Assembly (NCBI RefSeq): GCF_019469265.1
Contig: NZ_CP048268.1
Coordinates: forward strand, 1,085,501 to 1,149,500
Source: Lactobacillus panisapium
Lineage (GTDB): Bacteria; Bacillota; Bacilli; Lactobacillales; Lactobacillaceae
DNA length: 64,000 nt
Reading direction: 5' to 3'
Each line of letters begins with the position of its first letter. Position 1 is the stretch's first letter. Made by a program: the position numbers and the translations under genes. Below, piece by piece: positions 18,192 to 28,596 of this stretch. Under the pieces are notes generated by a model. That model was not told the DNA's origin and searched no databases. It saw only the letters and a list, made by a program, of their open reading frames with translations.

Positions 18192-19436
18192 CTACTTATT
18201 GTTTGTAGCATTCATTTCAGCCATTTTTACCATAACGTCCACTGCTTGATACATTGATTCAAGTACAGTGTATTCAAAACGACCATGCATGTTTTCTTGT
18301 CCTGAGAATAAGTTTGGACAAGGAAGACCCATGTATGTCAATTGGCAGCCATCTGTACCACCTCTAATTGGATCTTCGTCAATTTGGTTCAAACCTACAG
18401 CACGATATGCATCACGCGCCAAGTTAACAACATCCATGTGTTTTTCTAATTCGTCAGCCATGTTGTAGTATTGATCTCTCATGGTCAGCTTGATGCGCTC
18501 TTTACCAAATTTTTCATTCATCTCATTTACGATTTTTTTGACTAAGTTCTTGCGCTTTTCAAGTCCATCACGTTCAAAGTCACGAATAATATACTCTAAG
18601 TGAGCATTGTCAACCGTTCCTTGGAAGTCGGTTAGATGATAGAAACCTTGTCTTTTATCTGTCTTTTCTGGTACTTCGTCACTAGGCAATTGATTTTGAA
18701 AATCAATTGCAACTTGAATTGCGCTAATCATTTGGTTTTTAGCAACTGATGGGTGAACATTCACTCCTTGAATATCAAGCGTAAATGTGGCAGCTGAAAA
18801 TGTTCCCCAATCTAATTTACCAGGTGCGGCACCATCAAGCGTATAACCAAAATCAGCACCAAATTCTTTGACGTCAAAATGAGGTGCACCGGTTCCAATT
18901 TCTTCATCTGGTGTAAAGGCTAACCGAATTTTACCGTGCTTAATTTCAGGATGGTTAAGCAAGTATTCAGCCAGAGTAACAACTTCAGCTACCCCACATT
19001 TATCGTCTCCACCAAGCAACGTGTCACCCGAAGTTGTGATTAAGGTTTTGCCTTGGTATTTTTTTAGGTTTGGAAAAACTGCTGGATCCAAGTAAAATTC
19101 AGAATCCCCTAGTTGAATTTTTGACTTACCATCATAGTTTTCATGGATTTGAGGTTTAACGTTTTCAGCATTAAAATCAGCTGTATCACAGTGTGCCAAA
19201 AAGCCCATAACTGGGACATCATAATCAACATTTGCTGGAATTTCAGCAATAACACAACCGGAGTCCTGGTTGTAATGAACATCTGATAAACCTAATTCTT
19301 CGAGGTCCTTTTGCACAACTTCCTTTTGGAACTTTTCCTCGCGTTCAGTTGAGGGAAAACGATCTGAGTGTTCATCAGAGCGTGAATTCACTTTGACATA
19401 CTTTAAAAATCGCGGTAATAAATTTGGGTATTCCAT
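18192..19436 (-). CDS. pepT: Peptidase T (tripeptide aminopeptidase)
   Basis: Cytosolic dinuclear-zinc aminopeptidase that removes N-terminal residues from tripeptides, part of the casein-peptide utilisation set. 414 aa, M20B family. Metal-site segments: GFLAHCDTAD (~81), TSGDTLLGGDDKCG (bridging Asp), FTPDEEIGTGA (catalytic Glu pair), TLDGAAPG, and a late His in QENMHGRFEY. Third gene of trmK-nif3-pepT, 11 nt after the Nif3-like gene. A hairpin terminator lies downstream. Confidence 0.96.
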   Translation of the reverse strand: MEYPNLLPRFLKYVKVNSRSDEHSDRFPSTEREEKFQKEVVQKDLEELGLSDVHYNQDSGCVIAEIPANVDYDVPVMGFLAHCDTADFNAENVKPQIHENYDGKSKIQLGDSEFYLDPAVFPNLKKYQGKTLITTSGDTLLGGDDKCGVAEVVTLAEYLLNHPEIKHGKIRLAFTPDEEIGTGAPHFDVKEFGADFGYTLDGAAPGKLDWGTFSAATFTLDIQGVNVHPSVAKNQMISAIQVAIDFQNQLPSDEVPEKTDKRQGFYHLTDFQGTVDNAHLEYIIRDFERDGLEKRKNLVKKIVNEMNEKFGKERIKLTMRDQYYNMADELEKHMDVVNLARDAYRAVGLNQIDEDPIRGGTDGCQLTYMGLPCPNLFSGQENMHGRFEYTVLESMYQAVDVMVKMAEMNATNNK

Positions 19437-19447
19437 AAAATCTCCTT

Positions 19448-20245
19448 TTAAAACAAATCCTGAAATGGGTTAGTGGACACGACAGATTTCTTAATCTTAA
19501 TTTGCCACTGATTAACCTCATTCCATTTAATTAACTTTTCATACATTTTATCTTTAAATAATTTTTCTGTATAGTGCCCAGGGTCAACAACCGTCAATCC
19601 GGAAGAAATAATATCATGGCCAGTATGGTAATAAACATCACCAGTAATAAAGGCATCGATATTCTCTTCTACCGCACGGTGCCAGTACTTGCCACCATCA
19701 CCACAAATAAAACTGACACTAGAAATTTTTTGTTCATTATTAGCACAAATCAAGCGAGCCATTTTAATTTTCATCTTATCTTTGACATAGTAAGCAAAAT
19801 CATAAGCACTCATTGGTTCAGGCAGATTACCCTTTCGGCCAATCGCAATGCCATCATCATCAAGACAGAATGGTTTGACATTTTGTAAACCCAATTCTTC
19901 AGCCTGCCAGTCGCTTGAACCATTCTCAGCTTTATCAGAATTAGTGTGAATGGAATAAACAGTTATGTTATTGGCGATTATTTTGGCATACATTTCATTT
20001 TGGGGATTAGCATAATTTAAGTTGGGTGCGGGACGAAACATTAAGGGATGATGACTGATAATCAAGTCAACTTTGTTGGCAATCGCTTCGTCAACTACTT
20101 GCGGGCGCACATCCAATGTAGTCATGACGCAATTAACTTCTTGATTTAATGAACCGATCTGAATTCCTACAGGATCACCTTTACTGGCAATTTCCTCAGG
20201 AAAATATTGCTGTAAAACTGCCACGATATCTGCAACTTTAGTCAT
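19448..20245 (-). CDS. Nif3-like dinuclear metal centre protein (YqfO family)
   Basis: 265 aa. Conserved metal ligands are seen in LIISHHPLMFR (~63) and the C-terminal VDPGHYTEKLF. DPVGIQIG near the N-terminus is also typical. Databases often label it GTP cyclohydrolase type 2, but that activity is not established for most members and the biological role is unclear. This is the short form without the inserted PII-like domain found in Bacillus YqfO. It overlaps trmK by 8 nt, a pairing conserved across Firmicutes. Confidence 0.9.
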   Translation of the reverse strand: MTKVADIVAVLQQYFPEEIASKGDPVGIQIGSLNQEVNCVMTTLDVRPQVVDEAIANKVDLIISHHPLMFRPAPNLNYANPQNEMYAKIIANNITVYSIHTNSDKAENGSSDWQAEELGLQNVKPFCLDDDGIAIGRKGNLPEPMSAYDFAYYVKDKMKIKMARLICANNEQKISSVSFICGDGGKYWHRAVEENIDAFITGDVYYHTGHDIISSGLTVVDPGHYTEKLFKDKMYEKLIKWNEVNQWQIKIKKSVVSTNPFQDLF

Positions 20246-20921
20246 TTAATACTCCTTCAATCATCTTTATTTCATGTTCAACTTGCTTGATATGGACTAA
20301 ATCTTTATTTTTAGCCTTATTAAGGTTAGTTAATAAGGACTGGTGATACTTTAGTTGTCCGAGCCATTTTTGCTTAAAAATATCATTTTTTTCCCGTAAT
20401 AGGAATGGTCCAAAATACAATTCTGCCGTAGACAAATTACTCTTTATTTGCGACTTAACCGCCTTAATTAACTCGTAAGTATGTCCGGCTTCTGACACAA
20501 TTTGTTCAGCTTTGATTTCATATGAATGTTCAGTCAACCATTTACGTACGCCACATTCGCCAACATTTGGTTCAAGTACCAATGTCTTAAACTGCAACTT
20601 ATTCTGCCAAGCATCATCTAAGATTTGTGTGATTAATTTTCCACCCATACCGGCAATAATCACCGTATCAATTAGATCACGCTCAGAGACCGTTGATAAT
20701 CCTGCACCTAAGCGAATATCTATTTGATCTGCTAGACCTGCTTCTTGAACATCTTTTTTAGCGTTATCCAGCGGTCCCTTTGCTATATCACTGGCAATTG
20801 CATAGGATATTTTGCCGCTATTAATGAGTTCAATTGGTAAATAAGCATGATCAGTTCCAATATCAGCAATTCGAACGCCTTCATCCACCATTGCTGCCAA
20901 ACTATTTAATCGTAAATTCAC
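20238..20921 (-). CDS. trmK: tRNA (adenine22-N1)-methyltransferase
   Basis: Methylates N1 of adenine 22 in tRNA with SAM. 227 aa, COG2384. Motif I is IADIGTDHAYLPIEL (residues ~18-32), followed by AIASDIAKGPLDNA and IIAGMGGKLI; a C-terminal helical region follows. GTG start at 20921 with AGGAAG upstream gives the typical MNLRLNSLA opening. First gene of trmK-nif3-pepT. An extended -10 (TGCTAAAAT, minus strand) lies at 20949-20957. Confidence 0.93.
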   Translation of the reverse strand: MNLRLNSLAAMVDEGVRIADIGTDHAYLPIELINSGKISYAIASDIAKGPLDNAKKDVQEAGLADQIDIRLGAGLSTVSERDLIDTVIIAGMGGKLITQILDDAWQNKLQFKTLVLEPNVGECGVRKWLTEHSYEIKAEQIVSEAGHTYELIKAVKSQIKSNLSTAELYFGPFLLREKNDIFKQKWLGQLKYHQSLLTNLNKAKNKDLVHIKQVEHEIKMIEGVLND

Positions 20922-20948
20922 TTTTCTTCCTACTTTCTTTGTATAAAA

Positions 20949-20957
20949 ATTTTAGCA
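20949..20957 (-). promoter_or_regulatory. Extended -10 promoter of trmK operon
   Basis: TGCTAAAAT on the minus strand, 28 nt upstream of the GTG start, identical to the addB element. No consensus -35 is visible. Confidence 0.5.
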
Positions 20958-21065
20958 TAATCTTTTCTGACTTTGGGTAAAATAACCAGAAACCTCTGTA
21001 TTTTTGGGGTATAAAAGTTTTATAATTAAAATATCGTACTTAGAAGAGTGAGAGGATATTTTCAG

Positions 21066-21536
21066 ATGAATAAAACTGACCCCGATGTTTTAGATTCACA
21101 ACTGAAAGCAAATGAAAATAGTGAAAAGAAAACTGTTTGCGGAAGTTCCGAGACTGCAAATAGCGACTCAACTAATTCTGCTGGATTAATTCATGTTGCA
21201 AGCGTTGATAATGCTTCGTATAAAAATGTCAATGATCCAGCTGCATTAAGTAAAGCTCTTAAGCAGGTCACTGAAGCCTTCCTTGCTGATTCTGAAAATG
21301 AGTCGACGTCAGTGAATGTTAAAACTGCTAAACAAATTACCAATCCCGATTTATTTAAAACTGATTATCGCTGTGTCAGCAACTTTGATGAATTATCCAG
21401 AAGTTGGGAGAATACTGCTCAGCCTGATGCTAGCAGCCTAGCAGATAAACCCAAAATTGAAATTAACATCACTAAGCAAGAATTTAACATTAAGCTAAAC
21501 GGAAGAGCATTTCCGTTCCATCCCTTTAATAAATAA
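21066..21536 (+). CDS. Hypothetical protein, 156 aa, low-complexity, unrecognised
   Basis: Soluble, polar protein rich in Asn, Ser, Asp and Lys, no membrane segment, no signal peptide and no motif known to me. Residues ~50-95 look helical (PAALSKALKQVTEAFLAD); the C-terminus KIEINITKQEFNIKLNGR looks like a beta hairpin. ATG at 21066 is 9 nt from AGAGGA; an in-frame GTG at 21048 lies upstream of that RBS and is less likely. TATAAT at 21021-21026 precedes it. It is 30 nt before a Nudix gene, likely co-transcribed. Probably lineage-specific. Confidence 0.65.
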   Translation: MNKTDPDVLDSQLKANENSEKKTVCGSSETANSDSTNSAGLIHVASVDNASYKNVNDPAALSKALKQVTEAFLADSENESTSVNVKTAKQITNPDLFKTDYRCVSNFDELSRSWENTAQPDASSLADKPKIEINITKQEFNIKLNGRAFPFHPFNK

Positions 21537-21566
21537 GATTGTAGGACAAATTTGAAAGGAAAATTA

Positions 21567-22007
21567 ATGGATAGAACCGAGCCGGTCACTTTGACTAATA
21601 TGTGCATGATTGTAAAAGATAAGAAGATTTTGGTTTTAAATCGAAATGATCCTAACTGGCCCGGATTAACTTTTCCTGGTGGGCATGTTGAGGATCACGA
21701 ATCGTTCTATGACTCCGTTGTGCGGGAAGTCAAAGAAGAGACAAATTTGACAATTGAAAATCCACGACTTTGTGGTTTAAAACAGTTTTATGATGACAAC
21801 GACCATCGTTATATTGTCTTTTTTTATACTGCAACCAAGTTTAAAGGACAAGTAAAAGCATCAGACGAAGGTGATTTAACCTGGATGACAAAACAGGAGT
21901 TACTTAATACGCAGTTAGCCTATAATTTTGATCGCGATTTACTTGTTTATTTTGATGATAAAATCGATGAACATCTTTTAGATGGAGCACGTGATCAACT
22001 CTTTTAA
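21567..22007 (+). CDS. Nudix hydrolase (8-oxo-dGTP diphosphatase-like)
   Basis: 146 aa. Complete Nudix box GGHVEDHESFYDSVVREVKE followed by ETNL. Length, N-terminal placement of the box and the LKQFYDDNDHRYIVFFY strand match MutT-like 8-oxo-dGTP hydrolases of Gram-positives, but Nudix substrates are hard to call. ATG at 21567, 6 nt from AAAGGA, is preferred to an in-frame TTG at 21552 that precedes the RBS. Followed by a strong terminator. Confidence 0.85.
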   Translation: MDRTEPVTLTNMCMIVKDKKILVLNRNDPNWPGLTFPGGHVEDHESFYDSVVREVKEETNLTIENPRLCGLKQFYDDNDHRYIVFFYTATKFKGQVKASDEGDLTWMTKQELLNTQLAYNFDRDLLVYFDDKIDEHLLDGARDQLF

Positions 22008-22054
22008 AGTTATGCCCCAACCTCGCAAGGCAACTATTTTTCTTTGATACTAAT

Positions 22055-22088
22055 AAAAAACACTAGTTGGTATTTACTAGTGTTTTTT
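22055..22088 (+). terminator. Terminator after the Nudix gene
   Basis: Arms AAAAAACACTAG and CTAGTGTTTTTT, 10-nt loop, T-run of seven. Could act in both directions. Confidence 0.85.
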
Positions 22089-22129
22089 TGTGATTAGCAT
22101 TAGATTAAAAGCCATAGTATCATTCATGG

Positions 22130-22270
22130 TTATCTGTGCGACAAACAGGCTATTTTGTAAAAATGACCAACTACATTTTTAGCAAAGTGTCTGTCATGAG
22201 TAGCAATAGTCTTTAATGGCCAGTTAAATACTCCTATATTATGAACTGGTGAAATTAATTCTAATTCCAC
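22130..22270 (-). pseudogene. Possible gene remnant (46 codons from a GTG)
   Basis: Minus-strand open frame with protein-like composition: from GTG it contains HNIGVFNWPLKTIATHDRHF and then a stop after LSHR. The open frame extends upstream without ATG to about 22320. THDRHF recalls the SHDRxF H-loop region at the end of ABC-F ATPases, but no Walker B precedes it, so at best this is a decayed tail. No convincing RBS. Low confidence that it is anything but chance. Confidence 0.25.
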
Positions 22271-22354
22271 ATTTTTTATACAGTCCCTCCCCTTATTTTT
22301 AGTTGATAAAATTTTTTATTTAAATCAAGGAGAATCAAATATTCTGGTAAACAA

Positions 22355-22391
22355 AAAGTGATATTTCCTTGTTAAGAGAAAATATCACTTT
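22355..22391 (-). terminator. rpoD terminator
   Basis: Arms AAAGTGATATTT and AAATATCACTTT, 13-nt loop; leftward it continues into TTTTTG. About 20 nt past the rpoD stop. Confidence 0.85.
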
Positions 22392-22412
22392 AACACATTA
22401 AATTAATCAGTC

Positions 22413-23534
22413 TTAGTCCAAGAAGTCGCGTAATTGGTTAGAACGACTTGGATGACGTAATTTCCGCAAAGCTTTTGCTTCAATCTGCCTAATTCGTTCC
22501 CTGGTTACACCAAATACTTTACCAACTTCTTCTAAAGTTCTAGTCCGACCATCATCAAGGCCAAAACGTAATCGTAAAACATTTTCTTCACGATCAGTCA
22601 AAGTGTCCAAGACCTCTTCAAGTTGTTCTTTCAGCATTTCATACGAAGCATGCTGCTCAGGACTAGTGGCATCTTTATCCTTGATGAAATCACCTAAATG
22701 AGAATCGTCTTCTTCACCAATAGGAGTTTCAAGAGAAACGGGTTCTTGGGCAATCTTTAGGATGTCACGCACTTTACTCGTCGGCATATCCATTTCTGCA
22801 CCAATTTCTTCAGGAGTTGGTTCACGTCCTAAGTCTTGAAGTAATTGTCTTTGAATTCTAATCAGTTTATTGATGGTTTCAACCATATGAACAGGAATTC
22901 TGATAGTTCTAGCTTGATCAGCAATCGCACGAGTAATTGCCTGCCTAATCCACCAAGTAGCATAGGTTGAAAATTTGAACCCAAGGCTATAATCAAACTT
23001 ATCGACGGCCTTCATCAACCCCATGTTACCTTCTTGAATTAAGTCAAGAAACGACATTCCACGACCAACATAGCGCTTAGCGATTGAAACAACTAACCGA
23101 AGGTTAGCTTCAGCTAATTCTTGTTTTGCCTCTTCATCGCCTTTTTCAATTCTTTTGGCCAAAGCAATTTCTTGATCGGCATTTAAAAGCGGAACACGAC
23201 CGATTTCCTTTAAATACATCCGAACCGGATCATTCATTCTAACACTAGATGGTGCAGACATATCCTTCAGTTCAGCTTTTTCAACATCCTTTTGCTTTTT
23301 CAGAGCTAGTTTAGATGGTTCACCTTTATCGTCTACAATGCTAATGCCGTTGTCTTCGAATTCTTGAACTAATTGATCCACTGCTTTGCCCTGCAGTTTA
23401 TAGGGCTTAACTAGACGATCAACAAACTCATTTTCTGTAATTGATTTTTCCTTTTTTACAGCTTTAACAACATCTCTAACGACTTTATCTAAAGATGGTT
23501 GTTCATTTTTGCTAGTGCTTTTCTTTTCTACCAC
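22413..23534 (-). CDS. rpoD: RNA polymerase primary sigma factor
   Basis: Housekeeping sigma-70 (SigA), 373 aa, the short Firmicutes form. A Lys-rich N-terminal region 1.1 is followed by region 1.2 ([16 protein letters not shown]), region 2 ([31 protein letters not shown] for -10 recognition and melting), region 3 ([12 protein letters not shown]) and region 4 with the -35 HTH ([20 protein letters not shown]). It is last in glyQ-glyS-dnaG-rpoD, 13 nt after dnaG, the macromolecular-synthesis order. Confidence 0.98.
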   Translation of the reverse strand: MVEKKSTSKNEQPSLDKVVRDVVKAVKKEKSITENEFVDRLVKPYKLQGKAVDQLVQEFEDNGISIVDDKGEPSKLALKKQKDVEKAELKDMSAPSSVRMNDPVRMYLKEIGRVPLLNADQEIALAKRIEKGDEEAKQELAEANLRLVVSIAKRYVGRGMSFLDLIQEGNMGLMKAVDKFDYSLGFKFSTYATWWIRQAITRAIADQARTIRIPVHMVETINKLIRIQRQLLQDLGREPTPEEIGAEMDMPTSKVRDILKIAQEPVSLETPIGEEDDSHLGDFIKDKDATSPEQHASYEMLKEQLEEVLDTLTDREENVLRLRFGLDDGRTRTLEEVGKVFGVTRERIRQIEAKALRKLRHPSRSNQLRDFLD

Positions 23535-23547
23535 TGTAAGCCCCCCT

Positions 23548-25344
23548 TTAACCCTGGATTCTTTTTAATTGTAAAATCTTTTGTGTGATTGTAATAATTT
23601 CATCAGAGTCCATTTTGCGCTTGGCATCCTGAAGATTATTCATCAAATCATGCAGCTGATCATTTACTTGCCGCATTTGCAGTGCATGAATTTGTTCACT
23701 AAGTTCACGATCAGAAAAATCCTGGGGCATGTCTGTCATTTCAGCATTTACTATTATACCTTGAAGTTGACTAGGAATAAAATTTAAAAAACTATTCACT
23801 GTCGGTTTTTCTTGGGTTTCACTAAAATTTAACCATAATTCCGCTAATTTTTGGTAATTTTGATCTGGAAATAAAAACTTATTTTCCAGTAAGTAATCAC
23901 GAGCGTGTTCTGAATGAATAAATAAATATAAAAGTCTCGTTTGTACCGGATCATTAGCCGGTGAAGTATCAGCTGCTATTTCAGGTGGCGCATCCTGTTC
24001 AGCGCTTATCATACTTTGATTACCTTTATGTTGCTGAGCGGCATTAAACTGCCGGCGATATTTAACCAAATTTACTTTTAAAGAATCAAGCGAGACTCGT
24101 TGCTGCCGTGCAATTTTTTCTAAATAGAGGTCTTGTTCAACTGGATTAGATAATTGTGCAATCTCTCGAACCGCTTCGTCTAAATATAATAATTTTTCGC
24201 GATCGTTACTCAAATTATATTTTTTAGCCAGCCGCTTTAAGTAAAAATCGGTTGGCGTTAAAGCGCCTTTAATTTCGTCACGATATTTTTCTACACCGTA
24301 TTTTTTGACATACTCATCTGGATCCAACTTTTCGGGAAGAACGACGACCCCGAGATTAAAACCACCTGCTTTTTCAAATAGCTTAGTAGCACGTTCTTCA
24401 GCATGAACTCCAGGATCATCACCATCGTAATTGATGATAATGTTTTTGGTAATACGCTTAAGCATGTAAACCTGCTGCTCGGTTAGGCTTGTCCCCATAG
24501 AAGCAATCCCTGATTTAACACCAGCTTGATAGGCAGCAATTACATCCATGTATCCTTCGTATAATACTAAATGTCCTTCAGTTCTTGCTGCTTTTTTGGC
24601 TTCAGCAAAATGAAAAAGTACGTTTGATTTTTCAAAAACCTTTGTTTCCGGACTATTCATGTACTTGGCTTCGGTTTTATCATTAGATAGCCTTCTACCA
24701 GAAAAACCAACTGCATAGTCGCCCTCATTTGTTAAGGTAAACATTAAGCGGTCACGAAAACGGTCGAATAGTTCCCCACTTTGTGCCTGAACAAATAAGC
24801 CACTCGCAATTAAATCCTGATCTTGGTAATCATGTCCTCGAAGGTAAGTTAAGAGCAGATTATTTTGCTTTGGTGCATACCCAATCCGAAAATGATCTAT
24901 AATTTCTTCAGTCAGTCCACGTTGATGGGCATAATCTAGTCCCCGTTTACCTGCATTGGTTGACAACAAAACGCGATGATAAAAATCCGCTGCTTCCTCA
25001 TTTATTTTAATTAAAATGTTGGAATATTTTGGTGTTTTGTTGGTAAACTCACCAACATCAATATGAGCAATCTCAGCTACCTTTTGAACACTTTCAGGAA
25101 AAGTCAGGTTTTCCTTTTCCATTAAAAAGGTAAAAACATTGCCACCTTTGCCACAACCAAAGCACTTAAAAAATTGCTTTCCCTCATTAACGGTAAAAGA
25201 AGGCGTTTTTTCTTCATGAAAAGGGCATAGACCGACATAATCTTTCCCTTTCTTTTCAAGAGAAACATACTGGCTAATCACATTAACGATATTAACATTA
25301 TCGCGAACTTTGGCAATGGTTTCCTCAGGTATTAAGCCAGCCAT
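23548..25344 (-). CDS. dnaG: DNA primase
   Basis: Makes RNA primers for replication at the fork with DnaB-type helicase. 598 aa. N-terminal zinc finger ([11 protein letters not shown] and CFGCGKGG, residues ~41-66), the RNA polymerase core with TOPRIM segment ([28 protein letters not shown], ~260-315), and a helical C-terminal helicase-binding domain. The linker around residues 430-455 is Gln/Ala/Pro rich. 25 nt after glyS, 13 nt before rpoD. Confidence 0.98.
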   Translation of the reverse strand: MAGLIPEETIAKVRDNVNIVNVISQYVSLEKKGKDYVGLCPFHEEKTPSFTVNEGKQFFKCFGCGKGGNVFTFLMEKENLTFPESVQKVAEIAHIDVGEFTNKTPKYSNILIKINEEAADFYHRVLLSTNAGKRGLDYAHQRGLTEEIIDHFRIGYAPKQNNLLLTYLRGHDYQDQDLIASGLFVQAQSGELFDRFRDRLMFTLTNEGDYAVGFSGRRLSNDKTEAKYMNSPETKVFEKSNVLFHFAEAKKAARTEGHLVLYEGYMDVIAAYQAGVKSGIASMGTSLTEQQVYMLKRITKNIIINYDGDDPGVHAEERATKLFEKAGGFNLGVVVLPEKLDPDEYVKKYGVEKYRDEIKGALTPTDFYLKRLAKKYNLSNDREKLLYLDEAVREIAQLSNPVEQDLYLEKIARQQRVSLDSLKVNLVKYRRQFNAAQQHKGNQSMISAEQDAPPEIAADTSPANDPVQTRLLYLFIHSEHARDYLLENKFLFPDQNYQKLAELWLNFSETQEKPTVNSFLNFIPSQLQGIIVNAEMTDMPQDFSDRELSEQIHALQMRQVNDQLHDLMNNLQDAKRKMDSDEIITITQKILQLKRIQG

Positions 25345-25369
25345 TTTTTCACCCGCTTTTTTAATCTAT

Positions 25370-27436
25370 TTATTTAATTACTAATTTACTCAAATCACCC
25401 AAGTTATCGGCTAATTCAGCAACTGCACTTAATTGGTTTAACCGGTTATTTTTAATTTCTTCGTTTTTATCTAAAATCATATTAGTCTCGAAGTAGCGGT
25501 CAATAACTGGTTGTAATTTAACAAAACCGTCATACAAATCAGTTAAGTTAGAAATATCTTTTAGTGCATTAACGCCAGCATATAATTCTTGCTCGCTCTC
25601 ATTAGCAAATAAATCGGGATTAACTGCATTTTTACCCTTGTATTTGGCTTTTTTCAGAATATTCTTAATTCTGATTAGACTTTCAACCACTGGTTTAAAT
25701 TTATCATCATCATGGTGTAGTTGCAAAACATTAGCAGCTGCTAAGATCTGAATTGGATCTTGTTGGCTGGAAGCAAGAACTGCATCAATAATGTCGTACT
25801 TAAAGTTATTTCTCTGCAAATATTGCTTAATTCGATCACGGATAAAGTCTGCAATTTCTTCGTCTTGTTCAGCTGTTTTTGGTAATTTAGCTGGGGTCTT
25901 ACCATCAAGAGCACTAACAATTTCAGGTAAAACTTCTTTAAACGGCAGAGACCATTTTTGCTTCAACAAAATTCTTACGATACCGTAGGCATAACGACGA
26001 AGAGCATATGGATCATTTGAAGAACTTGGAATCATGCCAACGGCAAAAAAGGTGATGATGGTATCAAGCTTATCTGCAACTGACAATAAGGAGCCAACTG
26101 TAGTTTCAGGTAATTCACCTTCGGAAGTTGTCGGCATGTAATGTTCCTTGATTGCAACGGCAACATCATCTTTTTCACCAGCAAGTTTAGCGTAATGCAT
26201 CCCCATAATTCCCTGAAGTTCAGCAAATTCACCAACCATTTGGGTTACTAAGTCAAATTTATACAGTTCACTTGCCCGATCAAAATCCTTAATCGTTTGT
26301 TCGTCTAACTTCCAACGTTTAGCAAGCAAATCACCAATGATCCGAACCCGGACAGTTTTTTCTGCCATTGAGCCAATCTTATCATGGAAAGAAACATTCT
26401 TTAATTTATTTACAAAATGACTCAACGGGTATTTGCGGTCTTCATCATAAAAGAATTGGGCATCATCTAAACGAGCAACCAACACTTTTTCATTACCAGA
26501 AACAACATTTTCTAAGTAGTCTTTATTACCATTTCTGACAGAAATAAAGTGGTTGATTAAATGATTGTCTTGATCATACACTTCAAAATAGCGCTGATTA
26601 TCTTTCATTGAAGTAATTAAGACTTCTTGTGGCATTTCTAAATATTTTTTGTCAAATGAACCGGCAAAAACAGTTGGATATTCAACTAGATTTGTAACCT
26701 CTTCTAACAGATTTTGGTCCATTTTGATTTGCCAATTATTTTCTTTAACCAGCTGATTCATTTGATCAACAATCATTTCTTTACGTTTTTTTGCATCAAC
26801 GATTACAAATTGATCTTTCAAAGCATCCTCATAATCAGCAGTGTTTGCAAGCACCACCGAGTCACCCAAGAAGCGGTGCCCCTCTGTTTTACGACCAGCT
26901 GTAATATCTAAAATTTTGACAGGAATAACATCGCTACCAAATAAGGAAACTAACCAGTGAATTGGACGAACAAATTCAAAGTCGTGTGAATCCCACCGCA
27001 TTTTAGTCGGGAAGGTCATTGCTTTGATAATGTCGCTCATGCCTAAAAGGATATCAGCTGCTTTTTTACCTTCTTTTTGAACGTGAACGTATGCATACTC
27101 GGTTCCCTTAAGTTCTTCGAAGTAGATATCGTCAGTTGACATTCCTTGGCCACGCGCAAAACCTTCAGCCGCTTTCGTCCAATTTTTATCTTTATCCAAG
27201 GCAATCTTTTTGGCTGGCCCTTTTTTTATCTCATCGATATCATCTTGCTTTTCAGCTAATTCTTCAACTAAGATTGTGAGTCGACGAGGAGTAGAAAAAG
27301 TTTTAACGTTTTTGAATTTTAAACCATTTTCTTTTAAGAATTTTTCGGTTCTTTCGGCAAGTTGCTTAACGCTACGCGAAACAACGTGCGCAGGCATTTC
27401 CTCAGTACCGATTTCAAATAAATAATCTTTAGTCAT
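25370..27436 (-). CDS. glyS: Glycyl-tRNA synthetase beta subunit
   Basis: Beta subunit of the alpha2-beta2 bacterial glycyl-tRNA synthetase, 688 aa; needed for tRNA binding. N-terminus [17 protein letters not shown] is diagnostic. Includes the HD-like region ([23 protein letters not shown]) and a C-terminal anticodon-binding helical domain like that of ArgRS. Start chosen at ATG 27436, which overlaps the glyQ stop by 8 nt and gives the conserved N-terminus; an upstream in-frame start adds 10 residues within glyQ and lacks support. Confidence 0.97.
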   Translation of the reverse strand: MTKDYLFEIGTEEMPAHVVSRSVKQLAERTEKFLKENGLKFKNVKTFSTPRRLTILVEELAEKQDDIDEIKKGPAKKIALDKDKNWTKAAEGFARGQGMSTDDIYFEELKGTEYAYVHVQKEGKKAADILLGMSDIIKAMTFPTKMRWDSHDFEFVRPIHWLVSLFGSDVIPVKILDITAGRKTEGHRFLGDSVVLANTADYEDALKDQFVIVDAKKRKEMIVDQMNQLVKENNWQIKMDQNLLEEVTNLVEYPTVFAGSFDKKYLEMPQEVLITSMKDNQRYFEVYDQDNHLINHFISVRNGNKDYLENVVSGNEKVLVARLDDAQFFYDEDRKYPLSHFVNKLKNVSFHDKIGSMAEKTVRVRIIGDLLAKRWKLDEQTIKDFDRASELYKFDLVTQMVGEFAELQGIMGMHYAKLAGEKDDVAVAIKEHYMPTTSEGELPETTVGSLLSVADKLDTIITFFAVGMIPSSSNDPYALRRYAYGIVRILLKQKWSLPFKEVLPEIVSALDGKTPAKLPKTAEQDEEIADFIRDRIKQYLQRNNFKYDIIDAVLASSQQDPIQILAAANVLQLHHDDDKFKPVVESLIRIKNILKKAKYKGKNAVNPDLFANESEQELYAGVNALKDISNLTDLYDGFVKLQPVIDRYFETNMILDKNEEIKNNRLNQLSAVAELADNLGDLSKLVIK

Positions 27437-28346
27437 CTTCAAGCCCCGCATTCTTATCTTCTGCATTCTTTAACAAAGGAAAGCCTCTCTTTTCACGCTC
27501 TTCTACAAAGCAGGTAGCTATTTCATGTGCCATACTTCTAATTCTTGCCAAATAACCAGCACGTTCAGTAACAGAAACTGCTCCACGTGCATCAAGTAAG
27601 TTAAAGGTGTGTGAACATTTCAAGATGTAGTCGTAAGCTGGTTGAACTAGGTTTAACCCAATTAGTTCTTTAGCAGTTCTTTCGTAGACATCAAAGAATT
27701 TCAATAAATCTTCTTGATTAGATTCTTCAAAGGCATATTTTGAATTTTCATACTCGGCTTCTTTAAAGATATCACGATAGTAAACTCCGTTACCCCATTC
27801 CAAGTCAAAAACAGAGTTAACGTCTTGAATATAGGAAGCTAATCGTTCAACACCATAAGTGATTTCACTCATCGTTGGTTTTACGTCAAGTTCACCGACC
27901 GTTTGGAAATAAGTAAATTGGCTTACTTCCATTCCGTCTAGCCAAACTTCCCAACCGACACCGGCACAACCCATTGATGGATTCTCCCAGTTATCCTCGA
28001 CAAACCTGATATCGTGTTCAAGCGGATTAATGCCTAAAACTTTTAAGCTATCAAGATAATATTGCTGAATATCGGTTGGAGCAGGTTTAATGACCACTTG
28101 AAATTGGTGGTGTTGGAAAAGCCGATTGGGATTATCTCCGTAACGGCCATCAGCTGGGCGTCTTGAAGGCTCAACGTAACAAGCAGCCCAAGGTTCTGGT
28201 CCCACAGCTCGTAAGAATGTATACGGGCTCATCGTTCCTGCCCCTTTTTCAACATCGTATGATGGCATAACCATACAGCCCTTTGAAGACCAAAATTCTT
28301 CAAGTTTAAAAATCATATTTTGAATTGTCAGTTTTTTCTTTGCCAT
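27429..28346 (-). CDS. glyQ: Glycyl-tRNA synthetase alpha subunit
   Basis: Catalytic class II subunit, 305 aa. Motifs: [20 protein letters not shown] at the N-terminus, [18 protein letters not shown] (motif 3 region) near residue 270. ATG at 28346 follows AGGGAGGAAC by 5-6 nt; an in-frame ATG six codons upstream overlaps this RBS and is rejected. Controlled by the glycine T-box directly upstream; first in the glyQ-glyS-dnaG-rpoD string, so primase and sigma factor transcription may partly read through from a T-box controlled promoter. Confidence 0.97.
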   Translation of the reverse strand: MAKKKLTIQNMIFKLEEFWSSKGCMVMPSYDVEKGAGTMSPYTFLRAVGPEPWAACYVEPSRRPADGRYGDNPNRLFQHHQFQVVIKPAPTDIQQYYLDSLKVLGINPLEHDIRFVEDNWENPSMGCAGVGWEVWLDGMEVSQFTYFQTVGELDVKPTMSEITYGVERLASYIQDVNSVFDLEWGNGVYYRDIFKEAEYENSKYAFEESNQEDLLKFFDVYERTAKELIGLNLVQPAYDYILKCSHTFNLLDARGAVSVTERAGYLARIRSMAHEIATCFVEEREKRGFPLLKNAEDKNAGLEDD

Positions 28347-28371
28347 TTCTGTTCCTCCCTGCATTAGGCCA

Positions 28372-28560
28372 TAAAAAAAGCCTATGCAAAACTTGCATAG
28401 GGACGATTAAATCGCGGTTCCACCCTAATTCAGGAAAATTAATAATTATTCCCTGCTCTTAATTAGATTGACTAGAGGTGCCTTTTCCCAGATGTCCTTG
28501 CACCGTCCGACACTCGCTTTACTGGTACTTTCTCTGATCCTCATCTTTATCAAAACACAC
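28372..28560 (-). promoter_or_regulatory. T-box leader for glyQS
   Basis: The conserved T-box sequence AGGGTGGAACCGCG is at 28413-28426 (minus). It is followed by the terminator hairpin CCTATGCAA / TTGCATAGG (28381-28401) and an eight-T tail (28372-28379), 26 nt before glyQ. Uncharged tRNA-Gly pairing its UCCA-type end with the T-box bulge would favour the antiterminator. In the Stem I 3' strand the stretch GGTGCAAGGA contains GGT and GGA Gly codons; I cannot decide which is the specifier by eye. Confidence 0.92.
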
Positions 28561-28596
28561 TAATATTTTACCATAATAACAATTTAACCTAAAGCT

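Larger units (their letters stand above)
22008..22412. other. 405-nt non-coding region before rpoD terminus
   Basis: Contains the Nudix-gene terminator (22.06-22.09 kb) and the rpoD terminator (22.36-22.39 kb). Between them is an open minus-strand stretch of about 66 codons with no ATG that may be a gene remnant (listed separately). No promoter or RNA gene was recognised. Confidence 0.55.

Noticed and set aside
19448..20245. GTP cyclohydrolase I type 2 label
   Set aside because: Name used in databases for Nif3-like proteins; nothing in the sequence supports folate synthesis here.
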